NCBI RefSeq assembly: GCF_039525805.1
Contig: NZ_BAAAHZ010000008.1
From: Dietzia natronolimnaea
GTDB taxonomy: Bacteria > Actinomycetota > Actinomycetes > Mycobacteriales > Mycobacteriaceae
Strand: one strand, 5' to 3'
Length of the DNA: 64,000 bases
Positions 32,037-42,108 of this stretch are shown here, in pieces. Each line of letters opens with the position of its first letter. The first letter of the stretch is position 1. The position numbers and the translations under genes were made by a program. The notes beneath the pieces are model-generated. The model had not been told where the DNA came from and made no database searches. It worked only from the letters and a program-made list of their open reading frames with translations.

Positions 32037-33365
32037 ATGACCACGAGCCACCTCGACGCCCCCGACCTCTCCGGCCAGACGGACGCCGATCGGCCCGCCC
32101 TCGACCCGATGCGCGACGCCGCCGACGACCCGACGCGCGAGGCCGTCCGCGACGCGGCCCGGCGTGCCCGGGCCGCGTCGCGTGACCTGGCACTTCTCAC
32201 CGCGGAACGCAAGAACGCGCTCCTGCTGGCGGCGGCCGACGCCCTGGTGGCCGCACAGGCGGAGATCCTCGGGGCCAACGCCCGCGATATCGAGGAGCAG
32301 GCGGCGGAGGGCACCGGCGAGGCCATGCTGGATCGCCTCCGTCTGACCGCCGACCGGATCGAGGGCATCGCCGGCGGTCTCAGGCAGGTGGCGGCACTGG
32401 CGGACCCGATCGGCACCGTCACCCGCGGCTCGACCCGCCCCAACGGTCTGCAGCTGCGTCAGGTCCGGGTGCCGCTGGGCGTGATCGGCATGATCTACGA
32501 GGGCCGGCCCAACGTCACCGTCGACGCGTTCGGTCTGGCGTTCAAGTCGGGCAACGCGGCGCTGCTGCGAGGGTCGCGCTCGGCCCGGCACTCCAACGAG
32601 GCGCTCGTGACGGTGCTGCGCGACGTCCTGGCCCGCCACGACCTCCCGGTGGAGGCGGTCCAGTTGCTGCCTTCGGCGGACCGGTCGTCCGTCACCCACC
32701 TGATCCAGGCGCGCGGTCTTGTCGACGTGGTGATCCCCCGCGGCGGCGCGGGTCTCATCCAGGCGGTGGTGGAGAACGCCAAGGTTCCGGCCATCGAGAC
32801 CGGCACCGGTAACTGCCACCTCTACATCCACGGGGACGCCGACCTCGACGAGGCGATCAGGCTGCTGCTCAACGGCAAGACCCGCCGTTGCAGCGTCTGC
32901 AACGCCACCGAGACGGTGCTGCTCGACGAGGCCCTCGGCGACGCCGCCGTGGACCGGGTGGTGGGGGCACTGCAGTCCGCCGGTGTCACCGTGCACGGCG
33001 ACCGCGAGGGACTCGTCCCCGCCGACGACGTGGACTGGGGCGAGGAGTACCTGAGCATGGACATCGCGCTGAAGGTGGTCGACGGCGTGGACGCCGCGAT
33101 CGACCACATCGCCCGCTGGTCGTCGGGACACACCGAGGCGGTGGCCACGCGGAGCATCGAGGTGGCCGACGCGTTCTGTGCCCGGGTCGACGCGGCCGCG
33201 GTGATGGTCAACGCCTCCACCGCGTGGACGGACGGCGAGATGTTCGGCTTCGGCGCCGAGATCGGAATCTCCACCCAGAAACTGCACGCCCGCGGGCCCA
33301 TGGGTCTCGAGGAACTCACCAGCACCAAGTGGATCGCCCACGGCAAGGGTCACGTGCGTCCCTGA
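32037..33365 (+). CDS. proA: Gamma-glutamyl phosphate reductase
   Basis: Reduces gamma-glutamyl phosphate with NADPH to glutamate semialdehyde, the second step of proline synthesis, after ProB at 6.2-7.3 kb. The 442-residue protein has GMIYEGRPNVT, GSRSARHSN and the catalytic cysteine C288 in CSVCNATET, and the C-terminal GPMGLEELTSTKW signature. The N-terminus is about 20 residues longer than usual and acidic/Asp-rich. The start is ATG 32037. In Mycobacterium proA is likewise separate from proB and next to the MoxR-VWA pair, as here. Confidence 0.96.
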   Translation: MTTSHLDAPDLSGQTDADRPALDPMRDAADDPTREAVRDAARRARAASRDLALLTAERKNALLLAAADALVAAQAEILGANARDIEEQAAEGTGEAMLDRLRLTADRIEGIAGGLRQVAALADPIGTVTRGSTRPNGLQLRQVRVPLGVIGMIYEGRPNVTVDAFGLAFKSGNAALLRGSRSARHSNEALVTVLRDVLARHDLPVEAVQLLPSADRSSVTHLIQARGLVDVVIPRGGAGLIQAVVENAKVPAIETGTGNCHLYIHGDADLDEAIRLLLNGKTRRCSVCNATETVLLDEALGDAAVDRVVGALQSAGVTVHGDREGLVPADDVDWGEEYLSMDIALKVVDGVDAAIDHIARWSSGHTEAVATRSIEVADAFCARVDAAAVMVNASTAWTDGEMFGFGAEIGISTQKLHARGPMGLEELTSTKWIAHGKGHVRP

Positions 33366-33423
33366 CGCGCGGCACCCGGGTCGACGGCCCACTACACGCG
33401 ATTCCCACCGAAAGGACCCACCC

Positions 33424-34305
<882 letters not shown>

Positions 34306-34332
34306 CGTGCGGCGATCAGGAGGTCAGGCGAG

Positions 34333-35763
34333 ATGACCACGCGTGCGCCCGGCGGGCTGTCCGGGCACCTCGTCGACTTCGTCGACGCCCTGCGCCGCAA
34401 GGGCATCCCCGTGGGGCCGAGTGAGGCGGTCGACGCGGCCGCGGCGATGGTCCACATCGACCTGCTCGACCGTGCGGCGCTCAGAGAGGCGCTCGCCGCC
34501 ACGATCCTGCACAAGCCCACCCACCGAGGCGTGTTCGACCAGCTCTTCGACCTGTGGTTCCCCGCCGCGATCGGGGCGCACTCCGCCTCGGACGGGGTGG
34601 CACTCGAGGTGGAGATCCCGACGGACGACGACGGCAAGGTGGACCCGGAGGCGCTCAACGAACTCATCGCCTCGCTTCTGCTCGAGGACACCGAGGAGTC
34701 GCGGGCCAGGGCCCGGGCGTTGGCCGAGCTCCTGGTGGAACAGCTCGGCTCGTACGACTCGGCGAGCGGTCCGCGCTACTCCGCCTATCAGGCCCTCAGT
34801 CCACTGGACACCAGCGCGATCATGCAGAAGATCCTCGACGGCCTGATGGGGGCCGATCCCCTCGACCCGGACGGTTCCAAGCGCCACGCCGAGAAATCCG
34901 CGGCCGCCAACTCGGCGGCGGACATGGTCAGGGGTTTCCTGCGCGAGGTCGCCGACGAGACCCGGCGCCGCACCGCGGAGACGGTGGGTCGCGACCGGGT
35001 GGCCGACTACGCGGTGGGTCCCGCGGCGGAGCAGGTGGACTTCCTGCGGGCCAACGACCAGGACCTGCAGACGTTGCGACGGCGGGTGGGTCCCCTCGCA
35101 CGTCAGCTCGGTAGTCGCCTGGCCGCGCGGCGTCGTCGTCACCGCCAGGGTGCGATCGACATGCGCAAGACGATGCGCCGGTCCATGTCCACCGGCGGGG
35201 TGCCGGTGGAGCTGGTGCTGCGCAAGCCCCGGCCGGCGCGCCCCGAGTTGGTGGTGTTGTGCGACGTGTCCGGGTCCGTGGCCGGCTTCAGTCACTTCAC
35301 GCTCCAGCTGGTGCACTCCCTGCGTGAGCAGTTCTCCCGCGTGCGGGTCTTCGCCTTCGTCGACACCACCGACGAGGTGACCTCGTTCTTCGAGACCGGG
35401 TCGGACCTGGGATCGGCGATGAGCCGGATGGTGCGCGAGGCCGCGATCGTCACCTACGACGGGCACTCCGACTACGGGCACGCGCTCGAGGGGTTCGCGG
35501 ACCGCTACGCCCACACGCTCACCCGCACGGGTTCGCTGCTCATCCTGGGCGACGGGCGCAACAACTACCGCGACCCGGCCGTGGAGGCGCTCGAGTTCGT
35601 CAGCGAGCGCGTCGGGCACACCCACTGGCTCAATCCGGAGCCCAGGAGGCAGTGGGGAACCGGTGACTCGGCGGCCAGGCTGTACTCCCAGTACGTCCCC
35701 ATGCACGAGTGCCGCAACGTCGAGCAGCTCACGGCGGTCGTCGCGGGCCTGCTGCCCGTGTGA
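34333..35763 (+). CDS. VWA-domain (CoxE-like) protein
   Basis: A 476-residue protein with a C-terminal von Willebrand A domain and the metal-ion-dependent adhesion site D311-V-S-G-S315 in VVLCDVSGSVAG. The N-terminal half is helical and acidic. CoxE-like VWA proteins work with MoxR ATPases to insert metals or remodel complexes; the neighbour 27 bases upstream is that ATPase. The start ATG 34333 has AGGAGG upstream. There is no signal peptide, so it is cytosolic. Confidence 0.88.
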   Translation: MTTRAPGGLSGHLVDFVDALRRKGIPVGPSEAVDAAAAMVHIDLLDRAALREALAATILHKPTHRGVFDQLFDLWFPAAIGAHSASDGVALEVEIPTDDDGKVDPEALNELIASLLLEDTEESRARARALAELLVEQLGSYDSASGPRYSAYQALSPLDTSAIMQKILDGLMGADPLDPDGSKRHAEKSAAANSAADMVRGFLREVADETRRRTAETVGRDRVADYAVGPAAEQVDFLRANDQDLQTLRRRVGPLARQLGSRLAARRRRHRQGAIDMRKTMRRSMSTGGVPVELVLRKPRPARPELVVLCDVSGSVAGFSHFTLQLVHSLREQFSRVRVFAFVDTTDEVTSFFETGSDLGSAMSRMVREAAIVTYDGHSDYGHALEGFADRYAHTLTRTGSLLILGDGRNNYRDPAVEALEFVSERVGHTHWLNPEPRRQWGTGDSAARLYSQYVPMHECRNVEQLTAVVAGLLPV

Positions 35764-35805
35764 GGGCGCGGACACGCGAGGGAGCGGAACGTGGTGCCGG
35801 ACCGA

Positions 35806-35811
35806 TAGACT
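35806..35811 (+). promoter_or_regulatory. Candidate leaderless -10 of the nadD operon
   Basis: TAGACT is followed by eight bases and ATG 35820. The same hexamer precedes the M3 peptidase gene. Confidence 0.4.
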
Positions 35812-35819
35812 CGGCGACC

Positions 35820-36536
35820 ATGACCACGACGGGGACCGCCGCGGGCGCCGGACGCCGCATCGGAGTGATGGGCGGGACCTTCGATCCGATCCATCACGGT
35901 CACCTGGTGGCGGCCAGCGAGGTCGCCCACCGTTTCGGTCTCGACGACGTGGTGTTCGTCCCCACCGGGGAGCCGTGGCAGAAGCGGGGTCGTACCGTCT
36001 CGCCCGCCGAGGACCGGTATCTCATGACCGTCATCGCGACGGCCTCCAACCCCCGGTTCTCCGTCAGTCGCGTGGACATCGACCGGCGGGGCCCCACCTT
36101 CACCGTCGACACCCTCAGGGACCTGTTGCGACAGAACCCCGGCGTCGAGCTGTTCTTCATCACCGGCGCGGACGCGTTGGAGAAGATCCTGACCTGGCGC
36201 GGCTGGGAGGAGATGTTCGAGCTCGCCACCTTCGTCGGGGTCTCGCGCCCCGGCTTCGAGTTGTCCGACACGCATCTCGCTCAGATCGGTGACGGCCGCG
36301 TGCACCTGCTCGAGATCCCCGCGCTGGCCATCTCCTCGACCGAGTGCCGTCGGCGTGCGGCCGAGGACGCCCCGGTCTGGTACCTCGTCCCCGACGGGGT
36401 CGTCCAGTACATCGCCAAACGCAACCTCTACCGCCCCGAGGGCTCCACCAGGCTCGACGGGACCCCCGCCGCGACGGCTCCGGCACACCGCGAGCTCGTC
36501 CCCACCGACCACCACACCGAGGAGAACCATCAGTGA
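35820..36536 (+). CDS. nadD: Nicotinate-nucleotide adenylyltransferase
   Basis: Joins nicotinate mononucleotide and ATP to give deamido-NAD in NAD synthesis. The 238-residue protein has the nucleotidyltransferase motif GGTFDPIHHGH (residues 18-28) and the C-terminal ISSTECRRR motif. About 35 residues at the C-terminus, rich in Thr/Ala/His, extend past the usual end. The start ATG 35820 is chosen over an in-frame extension to 35709, which would overlap the VWA gene. It overlaps rsfS as GTGA; the nadD-rsfS pair is widely conserved. Confidence 0.95.
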   Translation: MTTTGTAAGAGRRIGVMGGTFDPIHHGHLVAASEVAHRFGLDDVVFVPTGEPWQKRGRTVSPAEDRYLMTVIATASNPRFSVSRVDIDRRGPTFTVDTLRDLLRQNPGVELFFITGADALEKILTWRGWEEMFELATFVGVSRPGFELSDTHLAQIGDGRVHLLEIPALAISSTECRRRAAEDAPVWYLVPDGVVQYIAKRNLYRPEGSTRLDGTPAATAPAHRELVPTDHHTEENHQ

Positions 36537-36976
36537 CCGCTAGCCCCGAGGCCCTGGACATGGCGGGCATCGCCGCCCGCGCCGCAGACGAGAAGCTGGC
36601 CACGGACATCGTCGTGCTCGACGTCTCCGGCCAACTCATCATCACCGACTGCTTCGTCCTGGCCTCGGCCGAGACCGAACGTCAGGTCAACGCCGTCGTC
36701 GACGAGATCGAGGACAAGCTCCGCGAGGCGGGGCACAAGCCGCTGCGTCGGGAGGGCACTCGCGAGGGGCGCTGGGCGCTGCTCGACTACAACGAGGTGG
36801 TCGTCCATGTCCAGCACGTCGACGAGCGCGACTACTACTCGCTCGACCGTCTGTGGAAGGACTGCCCGGTCGTGGAGATCGAGGGCGTCGAGACCTCCGG
36901 GCGGCCGGAGTCCGCGACGAGCGGCGCCGACGACTCGCTCGCGCCGGAGGAGCCGCAGCGGGATCAGGGGCTCTGA
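36533..36976 (+). CDS. rsfS: Ribosomal silencing factor RsfS
   Basis: Binds L14 on the 50S subunit and blocks 30S joining, reducing translation under starvation. The 147-residue product has the DUF143 core: DIVVLDVSGQLIITDCFVLASA, EGTREGRWALLDYNEVVVHV and the RDYYSLDRLWKDCP box. An acidic C-terminal tail of about 35 residues is extra. The start is GTG 36533, overlapping the nadD stop; GAGGAG lies nine bases upstream. Confidence 0.95.
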   Translation: MTASPEALDMAGIAARAADEKLATDIVVLDVSGQLIITDCFVLASAETERQVNAVVDEIEDKLREAGHKPLRREGTREGRWALLDYNEVVVHVQHVDERDYYSLDRLWKDCPVVEIEGVETSGRPESATSGADDSLAPEEPQRDQGL

Positions 36977-36983
36977 CACCGCG

Positions 36984-37685
36984 GTGACCCGTCGTCTCAT
37001 CCTGCTGCGTCACGGTCAGACGCACTACAACGCCTCGCTGCGGATGCAGGGCCAGTTGGACACCGAGCTCAGCGAACTCGGCGTCCAGCAGGCCCACGCG
37101 GTCGGTCGCGCCCTCGCACATCGTCGACCGTGGACGATCCTCTCCTCCGACCTGCAGCGGGCACGCGAGACGGCCCGGGCACTGGCCTCGGAGGTCGGGC
37201 TCGACGTCCGGACCGACCCGCGCCTGCGCGAGACCCACCTGGGCACGTGGCAGGGGATGAGCCATTCCGAGGTCGACGAGCTGTGGCCCGACGCGCGGAT
37301 GAGGTGGCGCAGCACCCCACGGTGGTCCCCGCCGGAGGGGGAGAGCCGGCTCGACGTGGCCCGGCGGACCCGCCAGGTGGTCGACGAACTCGTGGACGCC
37401 TCGCCGGGGTGGAACGAGCACCCGGCGGTCCTCGTGGCCCACGGGGGGGCGATCGCCGCCCTCACCGCCGCTCTGATCGAGCTGCCGGTCGAGCAGTACC
37501 CGATCTTCAACGGTCTCGGGAACACCTGTTGGGTGCAGCTGTCCGCGCACCCGCGGCCCGGGTCGTCCTGGAGCGGGCAGTCCGCGACCCCGGAGATCGG
37601 GCCGACGACCGAGGGGGCCCGCGACGTGCTCTGGCGACTGGACCAGTGGAATGCCGGTCTCACGCCCCCGGTGGTGCAGCCATGA
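36984..37685 (+). CDS. gpgP: Histidine phosphatase, probable glucosyl-3-phosphoglycerate phosphatase
   Basis: Branch-1 histidine phosphatase of 233 residues with the phosphohistidine motif LLRHGQTHYN near the N-terminus and the second His in VAHGGAI. The position between rsfS and degV equals that of Mycobacterium gpgP (Rv2419c), which dephosphorylates glucosyl-3-phosphoglycerate in methylglucose lipopolysaccharide synthesis. That assignment rests on synteny; a phosphoglycerate mutase-like activity is the alternative. The start is GTG 36984. The stop overlaps the degV ATG (ATGA). Confidence 0.85.
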   Translation: MTRRLILLRHGQTHYNASLRMQGQLDTELSELGVQQAHAVGRALAHRRPWTILSSDLQRARETARALASEVGLDVRTDPRLRETHLGTWQGMSHSEVDELWPDARMRWRSTPRWSPPEGESRLDVARRTRQVVDELVDASPGWNEHPAVLVAHGGAIAALTAALIELPVEQYPIFNGLGNTCWVQLSAHPRPGSSWSGQSATPEIGPTTEGARDVLWRLDQWNAGLTPPVVQP

Positions 37686-38512
37686 CCATCCGCCTGGTCA
37701 CCGACTCGAGTGCCGACCTCCCCGAGGAGTGGGTCCGCGAGTTCGGCATCACCGTGGTGGGCCTCCACGTGGTCGAGGAGGGGGACCGGGCGGTCTCGAC
37801 GGCCGCGGTGACCCCGGACGAACTGTCGGCGATCTACCAGGAACTCCTCGACGATCCGGACTGCACGGGCATCGTCTCCGTCCACCTCTCACGTGATCTC
37901 TCCCGCACGTGGGAGTCCGCCGCCGACGCGGCCACGAGATTCGGCGGTCGCGTCCTGGTCTCGGACTCCAGGTGCGCCGGGATGGCGTTCGGCGCCGCGG
38001 TGGCCCAGTGCGCATGGGCGGCGAACAACGGGCTCGGTCTGTCCGCCACCTACGAACTCGCCGAGCGGATCTGCCGGGGAGCGTCCACCTTCGCCGCTCT
38101 GGAGTCGTTGGAGAGTCTGCGCCGTGGTGGCCGGATCAGCGCCGTCGCCGCCCTCTTCGGCAGCGCGCTGGCCATGCGCCCGATCATCGTGCTGCGTGGT
38201 GGTTCGGTCGACCTGGCGGCCAAGGCCAGGACCACGACCAAGGCCCACGAGAGGTTGCGCGCGCTGCTGCGCGACGAGGTCGGCCGGGGCGATGTCCTGG
38301 TGGTCGTCCACCAGCACGAGGCACTGGAGCGGGCCCGGGAGATGGCCACCGAGATCCGCAAGGAGACCCCGTTCCCCGAGCGGGTTCTCGTCGTCGAGTT
38401 CGACGAGGTCCTGGCCTGGCACCTGGGGCCCGGGACCGTGGGGGTCTCGGTGACCGACCTCGTCGACACCGCATTCCCCATCCCCCCGGTCTCTCCACAG
38501 GACGACGACTGA
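37682..38512 (+). CDS. DegV-family fatty-acid-binding protein
   Basis: A two-domain protein of 276 residues that holds a fatty acid in its interdomain cleft. The family is known as FakB in Firmicutes, where it presents fatty acids to the FakA kinase. The N-terminus MTIRLVTDSSADLP is the DegV signature; LESLRRGGRIS and the C-terminal HLGPGTVG motif are present. No FakA-like kinase lies nearby, so the role in this lineage is open. The start ATG 37682 overlaps gpgP by four bases. Confidence 0.9.
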   Translation: MTIRLVTDSSADLPEEWVREFGITVVGLHVVEEGDRAVSTAAVTPDELSAIYQELLDDPDCTGIVSVHLSRDLSRTWESAADAATRFGGRVLVSDSRCAGMAFGAAVAQCAWAANNGLGLSATYELAERICRGASTFAALESLESLRRGGRISAVAALFGSALAMRPIIVLRGGSVDLAAKARTTTKAHERLRALLRDEVGRGDVLVVVHQHEALERAREMATEIRKETPFPERVLVVEFDEVLAWHLGPGTVGVSVTDLVDTAFPIPPVSPQDDD

Positions 38513-38550
38513 GAGACCTCCGCGGGGTCCGGGAGTGGCCCCCGCCGGGC

Positions 38551-38556
38551 TAGCGT
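38551..38556 (+). promoter_or_regulatory. Candidate leaderless -10 of comEA
   Basis: TAGCGT is followed by six bases and ATG 38563. A weak GC hairpin (38522-38545) just upstream may end the degV transcript. Confidence 0.45.
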
Positions 38557-38562
38557 CGGCCC

Positions 38563-39513
38563 ATGTTCCCCGACACCCGGACCCGTCCCGCGGACCCCGG
38601 TGATCCCGCCCGCGAGGCCGCGCTCCACCGGCTCTCGAGTGTGACCGCGCCGGCGGGCCCGGCGTCCGTTCCCCGGGCCGACGCGGATCCGGACGGGGCG
38701 AGACCCGTACGGGTGCCGCCCGCGCGTCCGGATCCGGCGGCGTGGGCCGACCCGCCGTGGTGGCGCAGGGTCCGGTGGGCCCCGGACAGGGTCGCCGGCA
38801 TCGCGCTGGTCGTGGTGGTGCTGGGGCTCGGCGGGTTCTCCGTCCACCGGCTCCTCGCCGCGGTGCCCGAGGGGCCACCGGTACCGGACCTCCCGGTGGC
38901 CGCCCCGGGGGAGACGGTCGGTGCCGACGGCTCGTCGGCTCCGGGCGCGCCGGCGGCACCGGCCGCGACCGGGTCGGCCACGAACGGGGTGGCCGGGCCC
39001 GACGAGCCCGTCGTCGTCTCGGTGGTCGGTCTCGTGGGCCGCAGCGGGTTGGTCACGGTGGCCCCGGGTGCGCGGGTGGCGGACGCCCTCGACCGCGCCG
39101 GCGGTGTCCTGGACGGTGGTGACCGAGACGGACTCAACCTGGCGCGCAAGGTGGTCGACGGCGAACAGATCCTGGTGGGGTTCGCACCGGGGCCCGACGG
39201 CCCGCGTGGGCCGCGCAGCGGGATCGTCGGGGCGGGCGACCCACCGGTGGACGGCGGCCCCGCGCCGGCGTCCGCCCCGGCGGCGGGAGCCGCACCCGGC
39301 TCGCCTCCTGCTCCCGGTGGGGGACTGGTCGACCTCAACACCGCGGACGCCACGGCCCTCGAGACGCTGCCGGGTGTGGGGCCGGTGACGGCCTCGTCGA
39401 TCCTCGCGTGGCGGGCCGCCAACGGTGCGTTCGCGAGCATCGATCGGCTGGCGGAGGTCGACGGAATCGGTCCGGTGACCCTCGCACGCCTCCGGCCCCT
39501 CGTCACGGTGTGA
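38563..39513 (+). CDS. comEA: ComEA-like membrane-anchored DNA-binding protein
   Basis: DNA receptor of the competence-type uptake machinery. The 316-residue protein has a cytoplasmic N-terminal region of about 85 residues, one TM segment (IALVVVVLGLGGFSVHRLLA), a Pro/Ala/Gly linker, an SLBB-type domain (VSVVGLVGRSGLVTVAPG), a second linker, and a C-terminal helix-hairpin-helix pair (VDLNTADATALETLPGVGP and IDRLAEVDGIGP) that binds DNA outside the membrane. The start is ATG 38563. The stop overlaps comEC as GTGA. Whether the organism is competent cannot be read from this. Confidence 0.92.
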   Translation: MFPDTRTRPADPGDPAREAALHRLSSVTAPAGPASVPRADADPDGARPVRVPPARPDPAAWADPPWWRRVRWAPDRVAGIALVVVVLGLGGFSVHRLLAAVPEGPPVPDLPVAAPGETVGADGSSAPGAPAAPAATGSATNGVAGPDEPVVVSVVGLVGRSGLVTVAPGARVADALDRAGGVLDGGDRDGLNLARKVVDGEQILVGFAPGPDGPRGPRSGIVGAGDPPVDGGPAPASAPAAGAAPGSPPAPGGGLVDLNTADATALETLPGVGPVTASSILAWRAANGAFASIDRLAEVDGIGPVTLARLRPLVTV

Positions 39514-40949
39514 CCACCGCCGACCCGGCGGGCGGGCCGTGTCCGCGCCCGCGGGCACCCGCCGCGCGTGACCTCCGGTTGGTCGTGCCGACGCTCGCGC
39601 TCTTCGCCACGACCGCGGTCACCGTGGGGATGCGGCCGGCGGTGGCCGCCGCGCTCGCGGTCGTCCTGCTCGTCGCGGCGGTGATCGGGGTGTCCTGGTC
39701 GGTGGCCGTGGGAGCGGGCGACCGGGTGGACCACCCGGCGCTGGGGGTGCTCGCGATGGCGTGCGCGCTCGCGGCGGTCGGTGCCGGCGTCCAGGCTGCG
39801 CGATCGCACGCCCTCGCCGCGCATCCGCTGGTCTCGCTCGTGGACACCCGCACCGGGGTCGAGGGCGTCGTGACGGGCTTCGACCGCCCGGTCCGCAGCG
39901 GGGGAGTGATGGTCCCGTTCCGGGTGGAGGTCACGGGGTCCGGGGCATCGGCGCACGCGGCCGAACTCGACGTGGTGGTCCTGGCCCGCGAGGGGTGGCG
40001 GGGCCTGCCGCCCGGGACGAGGGTGCGGGCCTCGGTGGCGGTGCTCGAACCGCGCTCGGCCGGGGACCAGCCCGGCCTGCGCGCCCTGACGCCTCCGCGG
40101 GTGACGGGCGAACCGGGGGCGGCCGGTCGGGCGCCGGCCGCGGTGCGCGAGCGGTTGCGGGTGGTCTCGGACCGGGCCCTCGAGGGGGAGGCGGTGGGAT
40201 TGCTCCCGTCCTTCGTGCTCGGCGACGAGGGTGGCGTCCCCACGGAGACCCGCGACGCGTTCCGGGCCTCGGGCCTGGCCCATCTCGCGGCGGTGTCCGG
40301 GGCCAACACCACCTACGTGATGGGGGCTGTACTGCTGGCGGCCGCCGCGCTGGGGGCCGGACGCCGCGCCCGCATCATCGCCGCGGGGACGGCACTCGCC
40401 GGCTTCGTAGCGGTGGTGGGCCCGGAACCCGCGGTGTTGCGGGCGGCCGGGACCGGGGCCATCGGCCTGGCCGCCCTCAGCTCCCACCGGACCGGTCGCC
40501 CTCTGGCCGCGCTGGCCGGCGTGGTGCTGCTGGTGGCGATGCTCGACCCCGCCACCGCGACCGGGGCCGGTTTCGTCCTGTCGGTCACCGCGACCGCCGC
40601 GCTCGTGTTGTTCGCCAGACCCGTGGCCGTGCGTCTGCGTCGCCCGTGGATGCCGTCCACCCTCGCGGACGTGCTGGCGGTCTGCGTGGTGGCACACCTG
40701 GCCACCCTCCCGGTACTGGCGGTCACCGGGTTGGAGACGGGCCCGTGGGCGCTGCCCGCCAATATCGCGGTGGCCCCGGTGGTGCCTCTGGTGACGGTGC
40801 TCGGGACCGCCGCCGCGGCCCTCGGGCCGGTGTGGGAGGACGGGGCCGTCGTGCTGGCGTGGGCGTGCGCCCCGGCGCTGTGGTGGCTCGAGACCGTCGC
40901 GGACGTCGCCGTGTCCCTGCCGGGGTCGCCCGACGTGGCGCCGGGGTGA
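39510..40949 (+). CDS. comEC: ComEC/Rec2-type DNA channel, short form
   Basis: Membrane channel for single-stranded DNA entry. The 479-residue protein has several N-terminal TM segments, a DUF4131-like region (about residues 85-200) and the competence domain beginning LLPSFVLGDEGGVPTETRD and LAAVSGANTTY. It ends soon after the last TM group, so the C-terminal metallo-beta-lactamase-like nuclease domain of full ComEC (about 750 residues) is missing. As I recall, the mycobacterial homologue is also short, so this is likely lineage-typical, not a truncation. The GTG start overlaps the comEA stop. Confidence 0.9.
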   Translation: MTTADPAGGPCPRPRAPAARDLRLVVPTLALFATTAVTVGMRPAVAAALAVVLLVAAVIGVSWSVAVGAGDRVDHPALGVLAMACALAAVGAGVQAARSHALAAHPLVSLVDTRTGVEGVVTGFDRPVRSGGVMVPFRVEVTGSGASAHAAELDVVVLAREGWRGLPPGTRVRASVAVLEPRSAGDQPGLRALTPPRVTGEPGAAGRAPAAVRERLRVVSDRALEGEAVGLLPSFVLGDEGGVPTETRDAFRASGLAHLAAVSGANTTYVMGAVLLAAAALGAGRRARIIAAGTALAGFVAVVGPEPAVLRAAGTGAIGLAALSSHRTGRPLAALAGVVLLVAMLDPATATGAGFVLSVTATAALVLFARPVAVRLRRPWMPSTLADVLAVCVVAHLATLPVLAVTGLETGPWALPANIAVAPVVPLVTVLGTAAAALGPVWEDGAVVLAWACAPALWWLETVADVAVSLPGSPDVAPG

Positions 40950-41015
40950 TCCCGCGCCTGTGGTGACGGACCTGCGTGGCACGATGTCGGGTGAGTACGA
41001 CGACGAGGAGCGCCC

Positions 41016-41993
41016 ATGACACCCGGTTCTTCACCCGGCCCGCTGCATCTCGTCCTGGGCGAGGACGAGTTCCTCACCGAGCGCGCCACCGCCGGTGTCG
41101 TGGCGGCCGTGCGGGCAGCGGCTCCCGCGGGGGAGGATCCGCCCGTGGTCTCCCGCCTGGGGGGACCGGAGGTCGGTGCACCGCAGCTGTTCGAACTGCT
41201 CTCACCGTCGCTGTTCGGCGAGGCCCGGATCGTGGTGATCACCGGTGCCGCGGAACTGGGCAAGGACGCCCAGGCGGCGGTGATGGGGTCCGCCGTCGAC
41301 CTGCCGGACCAGACGGTCATGGTGGTCCAGCACACGGGCGGGGGTCGGGCCAAGGCGCTCGTACCGGACCTGCGTAAGGCCGGTGCGCAGGAGCACGCGG
41401 CCGGCAGGCTCTCCCGCCACATGGACGTGGTGGGATTCGTGCGCTCGGAGTTCCGGGGTCTCGACGTCCGGGTGGCCCCCGAGGCGTGTGAGGCCCTGGT
41501 GGAGGCGGTGGGCACGGACCTTCGGCAGCTGGCGTCGGCGTGTGGCCAGCTGGTGGCCGACACCGGGGGGAAGGTCGACGTCGAAGCGGTGCGCCGCTAT
41601 CACTCCGGGGTCGTGGGGGTCAGCGGGTTCACCGTGGCCGAGCGCGCGGTCACCGGGGATGTGGCCGGCGCGATCGAGGCCCTCGAATGGGCCATGCACA
41701 CGGGGGTCCCGCACGTCGTGTTGGCGGACGCTCTCGCGGACGCCGTGAACTCGATCGCCATGGTGGGCACCCAACGGGGCACCCCGCCGGCCGAACTGGC
41801 GCGGCAGGGTCTGCCTCCGTGGAAGGTCAAGAAGGTCACCGCGCAGACCCGGTACTGGTCCATCGACACCCTCGGCAGCGCCCTCCAGGTGGTGGCCCGC
41901 CTCAACGGCGAGGTCAAGGGGCAGGCGGAGGACACCTCGTACGCGCTCGAGCGGGCGGTGCGGGAGGTGGGGTCACTGGCCGGCGTCGCCTAG
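41016..41993 (+). CDS. holA: DNA polymerase III subunit delta
   Basis: Clamp-loader delta subunit that opens the sliding clamp. The 325-residue protein matches the HolA family: LHLVLGEDEFLTERA at the N-terminus, the central FGEARIVVITGA, and the C-terminal collar region LPPWKVKKVTAQTRYW. The start ATG 41016 is preceded by GAGGAG. It follows comEC and converges on rpsT, the order found in Mycobacterium. Confidence 0.95.
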   Translation: MTPGSSPGPLHLVLGEDEFLTERATAGVVAAVRAAAPAGEDPPVVSRLGGPEVGAPQLFELLSPSLFGEARIVVITGAAELGKDAQAAVMGSAVDLPDQTVMVVQHTGGGRAKALVPDLRKAGAQEHAAGRLSRHMDVVGFVRSEFRGLDVRVAPEACEALVEAVGTDLRQLASACGQLVADTGGKVDVEAVRRYHSGVVGVSGFTVAERAVTGDVAGAIEALEWAMHTGVPHVVLADALADAVNSIAMVGTQRGTPPAELARQGLPPWKVKKVTAQTRYWSIDTLGSALQVVARLNGEVKGQAEDTSYALERAVREVGSLAGVA

Positions 41994-42000
41994 AACGCGA

Positions 42001-42046
42001 CGAGGGCCCACCACGCGCACTCGATCGGTGCGGGGGTGGGCCCTCG
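42001..42046. terminator. Bidirectional terminator between holA and rpsT
   Basis: Perfect 12-bp arms (42001-42012 and 42035-42046) flank a partly self-pairing loop between two convergent genes. There is no T run. Confidence 0.8.
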
Positions 42047-42108
42047 GAGCCTCATCGCGGCGGCGAGCGACGCGGGGCTGTGCTCCCCGACGGGGGGAGC
42101 GGGTCGCC

